Shown one piece after another: positions 29,482 to 36,774 of a stretch of 36,774 nt of DNA. Within the stretch, counting starts at the first letter, position 1. Each line of letters opens with the position of its first letter. The notes below the pieces were generated by a model, which saw only the letters and a list, made by a program, of their open reading frames with translations, made no database searches and had not been told where the DNA came from. Source of the stretch: an uncultured Rhodospirillales bacterium (GTDB lineage: Bacteria; Pseudomonadota; Alphaproteobacteria; Rhodospirillales; Defluviicoccaceae); NCBI GenBank assembly GCA_937127205.1, contig CAKZLS010000501.1, positions 1 to 36,774 of the forward strand, written 5' to 3'. The position numbers and the translations under genes were made by a program.

Positions 29482-29703
29482 TCAGACCGTCGCGGCCGGA
29501 CCTAGCACCGGTTTCCGCAGCCAATCCCGATGATACCTCAAGAACCCCAGAATTCCTCGAGTAATATAGGCTTGGCGTCGGCGTTTTGCGTCATCCACTT
29601 GCCGCAATACGTCTTGCCAGCCAATCTCCGGGAGCGGAGGCGTTTCGTGCCTCGATCGATTGGTGAAATTGCCGTACGCAAGGTCGTTCTCATGCTTTTT
29701 CAT
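29482..29703 (-). CDS. Small hypothetical protein
   Basis: MKKHENDLAYGNFTNRSRHETPPLPEIGWQDVLRQVDDAKRRRQAYITRGILGFLRYHRDWLRKP. AAGGAA ribosome-binding-like sequence upstream of the ATG. Confidence 0.5.
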   Translation of the reverse strand: MKKHENDLAYGNFTNRSRHETPPLPEIGWQDVLRQVDDAKRRRQAYITRGILGFLRYHRDWLRKPVLGPAATV

Positions 29704-29870
29704 GGTTTACCGTTCCTTGAAAAACGAGGTCCGTCGAGAACTTTTCTGTAGTGTGCTGCTTGGCTACCGCGAGCATCGAATCTCATTCGGTGGTTTTCCA
29801 CTTTCCCAAAACCTCTCTTCCTCACACCGATGAAATGCCAATAACGATAAGGTCTCGTTTTGCCGCGGTC

Positions 29871-29886
29871 TGTGAACCAGTTCACA
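29871..29886. promoter_or_regulatory. Perfect CRP/FNR-family-type operator TGTGAAC-CA-GTTCACA
   Basis: 7+2+7 perfect inverted repeat matching TGTGA-N6-TCACA, about 130 nt upstream of the first gene of the exported-protein cluster. Confidence 0.55.
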
Positions 29887-30019
29887 CTTCGGCAAAAAAA
29901 TTCGTTCCGGGTGCGATGAGGGCTAATCCCAGACGAGGCAGGGTTGACAGGAACTCGGAAACGGTTGATCTGCCTCCGAGAACCGATGACTGATCCAGAT
30001 TGCTCCAGGAGGATACTCG

Positions 30020-30331
30020 ATGCAGTCCGCCCTCGTTAGCCGCACCTTCACACCGTCAACCGCAGTTATGTTGGCCCTCGTGCTGACCCTCGCCGCCTGT
30101 TCGTCCAAGCAACCGAACAAAGTGCTCAATTCCGGCTCGGGCGGGATCACCATCGAATATGACACCCGGTATCCGACCATGGCCGGCGTGGACGCAGACG
30201 AGCATTGCGCCAAATTCGGCAAAGTCGCGAAGCGGGTGGAGACAAAAAGCGCGGATACCATGGAAAGAGTTTCCCATCGGCACGCCGCCGTGGCCGTTTT
30301 CGCGTGCGAGAATCCGGGCGGAGCGGGTTGA
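30020..30331 (+). CDS. Putative small lipoprotein
   Basis: Hydrophobic signal with lipobox LTLAAC|SS. Mature part contains DEHCAKFGKVAKRVE and VAVFACENP. Confidence 0.75.
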   Translation: MQSALVSRTFTPSTAVMLALVLTLAACSSKQPNKVLNSGSGGITIEYDTRYPTMAGVDADEHCAKFGKVAKRVETKSADTMERVSHRHAAVAVFACENPGGAG

Positions 30332-30454
30332 TCGCCGAGAGACCCGTTGGCCGTCGCAGAAAAGGTGAACTTGCCGCTTGATAATTCTAGCGAAACCGCC
30401 AATGCTCGGTCCCGGCGATGACGACATCGTTCGGGACGGATGACGGAGAATGTA

Positions 30455-30967
30455 ATGACAAGAGCTAAGTTGTCTTATGTGGTTTTAGCGATCGTGATCA
30501 CGATCGCCGGTGCGGCACCCGCAGCTGCCGTAGACTGGTCGGCCACCGGCCACAACGACGTCTCCGTCACGTTGTCCGAAGAAGCAGGGAAATGTGGCAT
30601 CCGCAGTAAGGATGAGTTCGCCAAGCAGCTGCGCGGCAGCCTCGGGGAGATTGGGCAGCGCGTCGACCCGAGCCAGCCGCTGGTCGCCCAACTGCACGTT
30701 TCCGCCAAACCTGTCCAGGCGATTCAAGGCCAGTGCGTGGCCGTGGTCAGGCTGGCGTTCGTCATTCCCATGGAAATGGATTTCATCGAGATCACCGAGA
30801 AGGTCACCAATCGTGAAGCGGTAATCTCGGTGTTGGAGAAGGCCCGCCAGTTCCCCATCGTGCTATACGAAAACAGCGAATTCACCGCGGCGTGGCCCAC
30901 CAACATGCACAGCGATGCCCTATATTTGGTGGAGCAGTTGGTCCAACAATACGCCGGGCGACGCTGA
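30455..30967 (+). CDS. Putative secreted protein of unknown function
   Basis: Sec-type signal MTRAKLSYVVLAIVITIAGAAPAAA. Start at 30455 follows GGAG. Two cysteines in the mature region (EAGKCGIR, IQGQCVAV). Confidence 0.72.
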   Translation: MTRAKLSYVVLAIVITIAGAAPAAAVDWSATGHNDVSVTLSEEAGKCGIRSKDEFAKQLRGSLGEIGQRVDPSQPLVAQLHVSAKPVQAIQGQCVAVVRLAFVIPMEMDFIEITEKVTNREAVISVLEKARQFPIVLYENSEFTAAWPTNMHSDALYLVEQLVQQYAGRR

Positions 30968-31016
30968 GAGCGCATCCGCCCGAAACTGGAAACGAGGGAT
31001 AGAGGAAAATTTCGAT

Positions 31017-31469
31017 ATGAAAACCATTGTTCGCGGCATCGGCTTGCTCGCCGTTCTTGTGGTCCTGGCGTCGGCGGGTAGCGTGAGCGCCCAGGACAAA
31101 CCGCAAAAAATCACCGCCACCATCGATTTCCATGAGTTACAGGTGGCCTATATCGGCAGCGGAACCATGGGTCACGGCACGCTCAATTTCCAGGGCCAGT
31201 CCTATCCCATCAAGGTCGCAGGCCTCGGCATTGGCGGCATCGGCCTTTCCGAGATTCAGGCCCACGGCGACGTCTATGACCTCGAAAACATCGAGGACTT
31301 CGCAGGTCTCTATGGTCAGGTGCAAACCGGTTATGCGCTTGGCGATCAGAGCGGGGGTCAAATGTGGCTGGAGAATCCAAACGGCGTCACCATCCATCTC
31401 GACACCAAGCGCGAGGGATTGATGCTGTCCATGGGCGCCAACGGATTGGACATTGAGATGGATGAATGA
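31017..31469 (+). CDS. Putative secreted protein of unknown function
   Basis: Signal MKTIVRGIGLLAVLVVLASAGSVSAQ, then YPIKVAGLGIGGIGLSEIQAHGDVYDLENIEDFAGLYGQVQTGYALGDQSGGQMWLENPNGVTIHL. Confidence 0.75.
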   Translation: MKTIVRGIGLLAVLVVLASAGSVSAQDKPQKITATIDFHELQVAYIGSGTMGHGTLNFQGQSYPIKVAGLGIGGIGLSEIQAHGDVYDLENIEDFAGLYGQVQTGYALGDQSGGQMWLENPNGVTIHLDTKREGLMLSMGANGLDIEMDE

Positions 31470-31548
31470 CCCGCGCACAGCCTACGGCCCTCGCACCGCA
31501 GGCCATAGAAGCGACACCCAATGACATTCGATTGATGACGGAACTCTG

Positions 31549-32238
31549 ATGATAAAGATGACTCGCTACCTATTGGCCCTCGTGTTGATGTTCGCCGCCG
31601 CCGGAACCGCCCATTCCGACGACACGCAGGGATCCCTGGTGGAAGGCGCGCTGGAGGAAATCCAGCAATTTTCCCAGCACACGCAATGGGACGGCGTGGA
31701 AAACGTCCTCGGCGGCGCGAAAGCGGTGATCATCGCTCCAGATGTGAAATCCGGCGCCTTTATCGTCGGCGTCGAAAATGGAACCGGTGTTCTGTTGGCG
31801 CGCCACGGAGAGGTATGGAGTGATCCGGTGTTCGTAAAGCTCTGGGAGGAGAGCGCGGGTCTTCAGGCGGGGATCAAGCAATCGGAAGTCCTGATGCTGA
31901 TCCTGACGCGCAATGCCATCAAGGAGGTCGCCAGCGGTGTTTCGCGGGTTGGCGGAACGGGCGGGTTCGCGCTTGGTCCCCTCGGCGTCAATGCGAGCGG
32001 CGCCGGCGGCATTTCGGGCGGGGTTCAAATCCTGACCGTCGCCACTTCCGAAGGACTGGAAGCGGGAACCGGGCTTGCCAATATGAACATCAGTCCGATC
32101 GAGGACCTGAACACCGCCGCCTACGGCACCACCTTCAATGCCACCGACATCCTCTCGAAACCGGGCGGACAACTGCAAATCGCGATATCGCTTCGGGACG
32201 CGTTGGCGAAAATCACCAAGAGCGCATGGAACAATTAA
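31549..32238 (+). CDS. SYLF (Ysc84/DUF500) lipid-binding domain protein, exported
   Basis: Signal MTRYLLALVLMFAAAGTAHS, then VLGGAKAVIIAPDVKSGAFIVGVENGTGVLLARHGEVWSDPVFVKLWEESAGLQAGIKQSEVLMLILT. Confidence 0.85.
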   Translation: MIKMTRYLLALVLMFAAAGTAHSDDTQGSLVEGALEEIQQFSQHTQWDGVENVLGGAKAVIIAPDVKSGAFIVGVENGTGVLLARHGEVWSDPVFVKLWEESAGLQAGIKQSEVLMLILTRNAIKEVASGVSRVGGTGGFALGPLGVNASGAGGISGGVQILTVATSEGLEAGTGLANMNISPIEDLNTAAYGTTFNATDILSKPGGQLQIAISLRDALAKITKSAWNN

Positions 32239-32240
32239 AT

Positions 32241-32759
32241 ATGACCGAAATGAAATACCGCCAATCCGTGATCCGCGCCCTCGGCATTGCGGCCATTGTT
32301 ACCATGGCAATAGCGGGGGCAGCAGCAGGGGCGACGGCGATCGCCACCGGCGCGCGGGCCGCCGATGACACCGCCTTGGAGAAATTGGCGGCGCAGGACG
32401 AGTGCCCGAAATGCGATCTCAGCAAGGCCGATCTGAGCGGCGGCGGCTACCCCGGGAGCGACTTTTCCGAGGCCAATTTGAGCGGCGCCAACCTCGAGAG
32501 CGTGGTCATGAACGAAGCCACCCTGCAAGGCGCCAACCTGAGCGACGTCAACTTGACCGACGCCATTCTCGAGTCCGCCAACCTGAAAGGCGTCAATTTA
32601 ACCGGTGCCGATCTGACTCGCACCGACCTGAGCGGCGCGGATCTGAGCGGCGCCACCGGCCTAACCCAGGCTCAGCTCGACGAAACCTGTGACGACGGCT
32701 CGGCAGATCCGGACGCCGCGATCCTACCGGATGGCTTAGAATTGAAACGGTGCGAATAG
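32241..32759 (+). CDS. Exported pentapeptide-repeat protein (paralogue A)
   Basis: Signal region ending GARAADD, then CPKCDLSKADL followed by A(D/N)LxxxNL repeats. C-terminal GLTQAQLDETCDDGSADPDAAILPDGLELKRCE. Confidence 0.87.
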   Translation: MTEMKYRQSVIRALGIAAIVTMAIAGAAAGATAIATGARAADDTALEKLAAQDECPKCDLSKADLSGGGYPGSDFSEANLSGANLESVVMNEATLQGANLSDVNLTDAILESANLKGVNLTGADLTRTDLSGADLSGATGLTQAQLDETCDDGSADPDAAILPDGLELKRCE

Positions 32760-32792
32760 TCTTTGGTTTGGATGGAATAAGGGACGACGGAT

Positions 32793-33284
32793 ATGAGCGA
32801 TTTGGTGGTGATGGGCTTCGACGATGACGTCAAGGCCTTCGAGATGCGTGCGGCGCTGGCCAAGATGCAGAAGGAATACCTCATCGAGATGGAAGACGTG
32901 GTGGTGGTGACCAAGGACGACAAAGGCAAGGTCAAGCTCCACCAGGCCGTCAACCTGACCATCGCGGGGGCCGCCGGCGGCAGCTTCTGGGGGCTGCTGA
33001 TCGGCATGCTGTTCCTCAATCCGCTGCTCGGCGTTGTGGCCGGAGCGGCGGCCGGTGCGGTCGGCGGCGCGCTCTCCGACATCGGCGTCGACGACAAGTT
33101 CATGAAGCAGCTGGGCGAAACGTTCCAACCCGGAACCTCGGCTTTGTTCGTGCTCATCCGTAAGGTCACCACCGACAAGGTCCTCGAGGAAATGAAGGCC
33201 ATGGGCCTGCATGCGCACATCCTGCAGACCTCGCTCAGCAAGGACACCGAGGACGAACTGCGCGAGGTGCTCGAACATGCGTAG
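32793..33284 (+). CDS. DUF1269 domain membrane protein
   Basis: MSDLVVMGFDDDVKAFEMRAALAKMQKEYLIEMEDVVVVTKDDKGKVKLHQAVNLTIAGAAGGSFWGLLIGMLFLNPLLGVVAGAAAGAVGGALSDIGVDDKFMKQLG. Confidence 0.9.
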   Translation: MSDLVVMGFDDDVKAFEMRAALAKMQKEYLIEMEDVVVVTKDDKGKVKLHQAVNLTIAGAAGGSFWGLLIGMLFLNPLLGVVAGAAAGAVGGALSDIGVDDKFMKQLGETFQPGTSALFVLIRKVTTDKVLEEMKAMGLHAHILQTSLSKDTEDELREVLEHA

Positions 33285-33546
33285 GCGCGCGCTCGCGGCC
33301 GGCATCGCCCTAACCGTCGGCGCGTTACTGCTCTCGGACGCGCTCGCGGAAGAGAACGTGGCGGAGATCGTCGCCGTGCACGTGCGCGAACAGGGCCATC
33401 CCTGCGACAAGGCGGAAAGCGCGAAACGCGACACTAAGGCCGGCGCGCCCGAGGCCGAAGCGGTTTGGATCCTGACGTGCAGCAACGCCGTCTATCGTGT
33501 TCGATTGGTCCCCGACATGAGCGCGAAAATCGAGAAGATAGAGTAG
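33277..33546 (+). CDS. Small putative secreted protein
   Basis: ATG overlaps the DUF1269 stop. Signal MRRRALAAGIALTVGALLLSDALA. Mature region has two Cys (GHPCDKAE, WILTCSNAVYRVRLVPDM). Confidence 0.7.
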   Translation: MRRRALAAGIALTVGALLLSDALAEENVAEIVAVHVREQGHPCDKAESAKRDTKAGAPEAEAVWILTCSNAVYRVRLVPDMSAKIEKIE

Positions 33547-33573
33547 AACTCGGCCGCTCTTAGCCCTTAACGG

Positions 33574-34266
33574 TCACGGTTGGCAGGATCCGCCCTGCTC
33601 TCCCGTGGCCGGCGTGCAGTTCAGCACGAAATCACGCTCCGCGTCGGTTCCGAGCGCGGCCATTGCAATCCCGGTCATTGCGCGAAGCAAGGCGGCCGGT
33701 TCATCCACCGCGCCCGATGCCGTGACCGTCGCCCGCCACACCGGGGTTTCCCCGTGCTCGAAAAGGAGGAACGAGATCGAAGACTCCGTCGGGTTCTCGG
33801 AACCGCCATCCGGTGTCAGGGGGACCGTGACCTGATTGACCACATCCAACGGGCGGTAAGGCTCACCAGGCGGGTGAGGCGCGGGAGCCCCGTCCTCGGG
33901 ATCGCGTGCGGGTGGAGACGGGGGCTGAGGTGCCGGTGACAGTGCGGAGCCACGGGCCGACGACACCTCGTACCGAAGGACTGGCGATCCGTCCTTCGCG
34001 ACGGTGATCCCGCGGTCCTTCAAGGCTTCGCCGACCGCCTCGCGGACGGCTGCCACCCGGGGCCCATCGACGCCGTCGAAATCCGTGTCACGGGTTTGCA
34101 CCACCATGACCGGCGATTGCCGCCATGGTTCGCCGGAGGATACGGCGGAAAGGTGACCGGAAACCGATCGGACGCCGCCAGCGTCGGACAGCGCACGCGG
34201 ACCCGCGGTGACGACCATCAGCATCGCGAGCGCCACCGACACGTAAATAATCCGCGGTTTCGCCAT
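33574..34266 (-). CDS. Putative exported protein, possibly DUF4136-like
   Basis: Signal MAKPRIIYVSVALAMLMVVTAGPRALS, Pro-rich linker (PAPQPPSPPARDPEDGAPAPHPPGEP), AVREAVGEALKDRGITVAKDGSPVLRYEV, C-terminal NCTPATGEQGGSCQP. Confidence 0.65.
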   Translation of the reverse strand: MAKPRIIYVSVALAMLMVVTAGPRALSDAGGVRSVSGHLSAVSSGEPWRQSPVMVVQTRDTDFDGVDGPRVAAVREAVGEALKDRGITVAKDGSPVLRYEVSSARGSALSPAPQPPSPPARDPEDGAPAPHPPGEPYRPLDVVNQVTVPLTPDGGSENPTESSISFLLFEHGETPVWRATVTASGAVDEPAALLRAMTGIAMAALGTDAERDFVLNCTPATGEQGGSCQP

Positions 34267-34558
34267 CGTCTTTGTCCTTCCATGTCCATCGCCGGTCCGC
34301 AAGATCGCCGGCAAAGGCATACATCCATCGACCGATGCAGACAATCGCGCTCGTTGCTCGTCATCTCAAGACAACCTGGTGGGCGGCGTCATGAGGATCA
34401 ATGGGCGTTCTCCGCCGGCTCGGGCGAGGGCTCCAAACATGACAATTTGCAGATGGCGCAATATTGAAACGATGCTATTAGGAGATTCGCGCGGCGTTCC
34501 GAACGCTCGAACCACCAGGGACGACGATCGGCCGCAGGTTGAACACGGAGTGACGGAC

Positions 34559-35050
34559 ATGATCGATCGGGCGGCAAGGGGCATGCGGCGCGCGGCGTTT
34601 GCTCTGTCGGTTGCCGGGCTGTTAGCGGCGGCAACCGACAGTGCCAACGCCTTCGATCCCAAGTCCATCGGTCAGTTGATGGACGACAATCACTGCGAGG
34701 GCTGCGATCTGAGCGGTGCCGATCTGGCCAGAGCCGAGCTCTCCGGCGCCGGCCTCACCGGTGCCAATCTCGAAGGCGCCAACCTGACCAAGACGATCCT
34801 CCTCGGCGCCACCCTCGACGACGCCAACCTCAAGGACGCCGATCTCGCCGGGGCCTATCTCAGCGACGCCAAGTTCGGCGGGGCGGACCTCACCGGTGCC
34901 AATCTCCGGGGGGCCAAGCTGGACGGCGCCGATCTCGCCACCGCCGCCGGGCTCACCCAGGCGCAACTGAACCACGCCTGCGCCGGCCGCGCCGGAGCGC
35001 CGTTCAAGACCCGCCTGCCCGAAGGTCTGACCGTGCGGGCCTGCAAGTAG
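34559..35050 (+). CDS. Exported pentapeptide-repeat protein (paralogue B)
   Basis: Signal MRRAAFALSVAGLLAAATDSANA, HCEGCDLSGADL then pentapeptide repeats, C-terminal GLTQAQLNHACAGRAGAPFKTRLPEGLTVRACK. Confidence 0.87.
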   Translation: MIDRAARGMRRAAFALSVAGLLAAATDSANAFDPKSIGQLMDDNHCEGCDLSGADLARAELSGAGLTGANLEGANLTKTILLGATLDDANLKDADLAGAYLSDAKFGGADLTGANLRGAKLDGADLATAAGLTQAQLNHACAGRAGAPFKTRLPEGLTVRACK

Positions 35051-35100
35051 CAACCGCGTACTCGAACAACGAACGCGTTATCAGACGAAGGAAACATGCC

Positions 35101-35595
35101 ATGATCCATCTGAAATCCGGAACGAAACCGTTGTCGTTGCCAACATCATGGGCGCGCCAATCTTGGGCTGCTGTCGCCGGCATCTGCCTTGTGGCCGCGG
35201 CGGCCACCGCGGGCTGCCAGGCCATCGAGGACGAGCGGACGGTCAACACCGAGAGCCTGTTGCAGGAGGCCGGTTTCCAGGCCCGGTTCGCCGATACGCC
35301 CGAAAACCTGGGGCACGTGACCGCCCTGGAGCAGCGCACCTTCGTCAAGAAGGAGCATGCTGGCAAGCAATTCCACGTCTACGCCGATGCCAAGGGCTGC
35401 AAGTGCATCTACTACGGCACCCCGGCCGAGTATCAGCGCTACCGCGTCCTCGAGAACGACCAGCAAATCGCCGTCAACAACCGGATGAACGCGGTCATGA
35501 ACAACGCCGCCGCCGAACGCTATTACAGCCTTTGGTCCGGCGAGAACGCCATGCCTAACACACCGCCGCCTCCGGGCACCCTTCCGCCGCTCTAA
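35101..35595 (+). CDS. Putative lipoprotein of unknown function
   Basis: Signal with lipobox-like TAGC|QA. Mature region has GCKCIYYGTPAEYQRYRVLENDQQIAVNNRMN and a Pro-rich C-terminus. Confidence 0.72.
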   Translation: MIHLKSGTKPLSLPTSWARQSWAAVAGICLVAAAATAGCQAIEDERTVNTESLLQEAGFQARFADTPENLGHVTALEQRTFVKKEHAGKQFHVYADAKGCKCIYYGTPAEYQRYRVLENDQQIAVNNRMNAVMNNAAAERYYSLWSGENAMPNTPPPPGTLPPL

Positions 35596-35649
35596 CGGCC
35601 ACCGCGTCTCCGAAACCGGGGCAACGGAGCAAAGCCAAACCAAACCACC

Positions 35650-35765
35650 TAGAGCAATATCTGTTCAAGTTGGGTCACTTGATCGGATTTACTTGCTCTA
35701 AACAGTGATAGTTTAGAGCACGACCATGCGGGCAGATCGGGTCGATCTGAGCGCATCGTGCTCTA
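35650..35765. repeat. Composite palindromic intergenic repeat (nested TAGAGCA-type inverted repeats)
   Basis: TAGAGCAA(35650-35657)/TTGCTCTA(35693-35700); CTCTAAAC(35696-35703)/GTTTAGAG(35711-35718); TAGAGCACGA(35714-35723)/TCGTGCTCTA(35756-35765). Confidence 0.8.
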
Positions 35766-35806
35766 GCCGGTCCGCCGGTCACACCGAACTCAGAGGAACT
35801 CCGGCC

Positions 35807-36589
35807 ATGACCCTCGCGGGCAAGACCGCCATCGTCACCGGCTCCACCAGCGGCATCGGCCTCGGCATCGCCCGGGGCTTCGCCGACGCCGGCATCAACA
35901 TCGTGATGAACGGCCTCGGCGACGCCGAAGACATCGAACGCACCCGCGAAGACATTGCCGCGCGCAACGTGCGGTGCGTCCACGACCCCGCCGACATGAC
36001 CAGGCCGGACGAGATCGTTGCCCTGGTGAAGCGTGCCGCCGCCGATTTCGGCTCCGTTGACATCGTCGTCAACAACGCCGGCATCCAGACCGTCAGCCCC
36101 GTCGAGGACTTCCCGCCCGAACGCTGGGACCAGATCATCGCCATCAACATGTCGGCCACATTCCACACCACCCGCGCCGCCATCCCGCACATGAAACGCC
36201 AAGGCTGGGGCCGCATCATCAACATCGCGTCCACCCACGGCCTGGTGGCATCGCCGTTCAAGACCGCCTACGTCACCGCCAAACACGGCATCGTCGGTTT
36301 CACCAAGACCGCCGCCCTCGAAGTGGCTCAAGACAGCATCACCGTCAACGCCATCTGCCCTGGCTACGTCAAAACCCCGCTGGTGGAAAACCAGATCGCC
36401 GACACCGCCAAGGCCCGGCGCATCACCGAGGACGAGGTGGTCCGCGATGTGCTCCTGGCGGCCCAGTGGACCAAGAAGTTCGTCACCGTCGAACAGCTCG
36501 CCGGCGTCGCCCTGTTCCTCTGCTCCGACGCCGCCGAAAACATCACCGGCATCGCCCTGCCGGTAGACGGCGGCTGGACCGCCGCCTAA
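35807..36589 (+). CDS. bdhA: 3-hydroxybutyrate dehydrogenase (SDR family)
   Basis: LAGKTAIVTGSTSGIGLGIARGFADAGINIVMNG, VNNAGIQTVSPVEDFPPERWDQIIAINMSATFHTTRAAIPHMK, YVTAKHG, GIALPVDGGWTAA. Confidence 0.92.
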   Translation: MTLAGKTAIVTGSTSGIGLGIARGFADAGINIVMNGLGDAEDIERTREDIAARNVRCVHDPADMTRPDEIVALVKRAAADFGSVDIVVNNAGIQTVSPVEDFPPERWDQIIAINMSATFHTTRAAIPHMKRQGWGRIINIASTHGLVASPFKTAYVTAKHGIVGFTKTAALEVAQDSITVNAICPGYVKTPLVENQIADTAKARRITEDEVVRDVLLAAQWTKKFVTVEQLAGVALFLCSDAAENITGIALPVDGGWTAA

Positions 36590-36590
36590 A

Positions 36591-36752
36591 CCAGCCATCG
36601 CGATGGCTGGCAAGCGCAAGTGCGCGCCCGTAGCGGAGCGAGGATAGCCAAGCGGACGGATGTCCGCGCCCGGCGCTTGAGGGAACAACAACGAAGTCCC
36701 GCCCAGGGGCGACTGCGCGTCGCGGCGATCTAAGACAATCCACCGCGCAGTC
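36591..36752. repeat. Palindrome-rich intergenic element downstream of bdhA
   Basis: 20-bp perfect palindrome CCAGCCATCGCGATGGCTGG (36591-36610); CAAGCGC/GCGCTTG (36611-36617/36673-36679); GCGGAC-GGAT-GTCCGC (36652-36667); GACTGCGCG/CGCGCAGTC (36711-36719/36744-36752). Confidence 0.6.
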
Positions 36753-36774
36753 CTGACGGCGCTTGGCTGTTGCC

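Noticed and set aside
35675-36691. 338-aa minus-strand ORF antisense to bdhA
   Set aside because: Gly/Asp/Val-rich antisense translation; bdhA has complete SDR motifs on the + strand.

Overview
The window appears to be chromosome from an alphaproteobacterium, probably Rhodospirillales-like; this is inferred from protein families and gene order, with no search run. Most of 1-28.9 kb is recognisable housekeeping or conserved sequence: a sulfotransferase / PKHD-hydroxylase / TPR-glycosyltransferase / TPR-sulfotransferase cluster, a ThiE-like protein, YggS, RibA, an OmpR-type response regulator, LolA, FtsK, a class I/II aminotransferase, AmtB, GlnK, a UbiH-type hydroxylase, a DUF971-Trm112-LON-thioredoxin run, ProXp-ala, tRNA-Gly(GCC), the large NAD-glutamate dehydrogenase, an MFS transporter and PurH. 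The accessory part is about 29-36.8 kb. A low-GC intergenic region with small orphan ORFs is followed by a perfect CRP-type palindrome (TGTGAACCAGTTCACA). Next comes a compact run of mostly exported, poorly characterised proteins: two lipoproteins, several secreted proteins with paired cysteines, a SYLF protein, a DUF1269 protein and two paralogous secreted pentapeptide-repeat proteins. Composite palindromic repeats flank a 3-hydroxybutyrate dehydrogenase gene. The best candidates for something undescribed are (a) this envelope cluster with its cysteine-capped pentapeptide pair, (b) a densely hairpinned segment of about 180 nt ending in an intrinsic terminator downstream of lolA, and (c) the sulfotransferase/PKHD/TPR cassette. 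No CRISPR array, intact mobile element or rRNA was seen.
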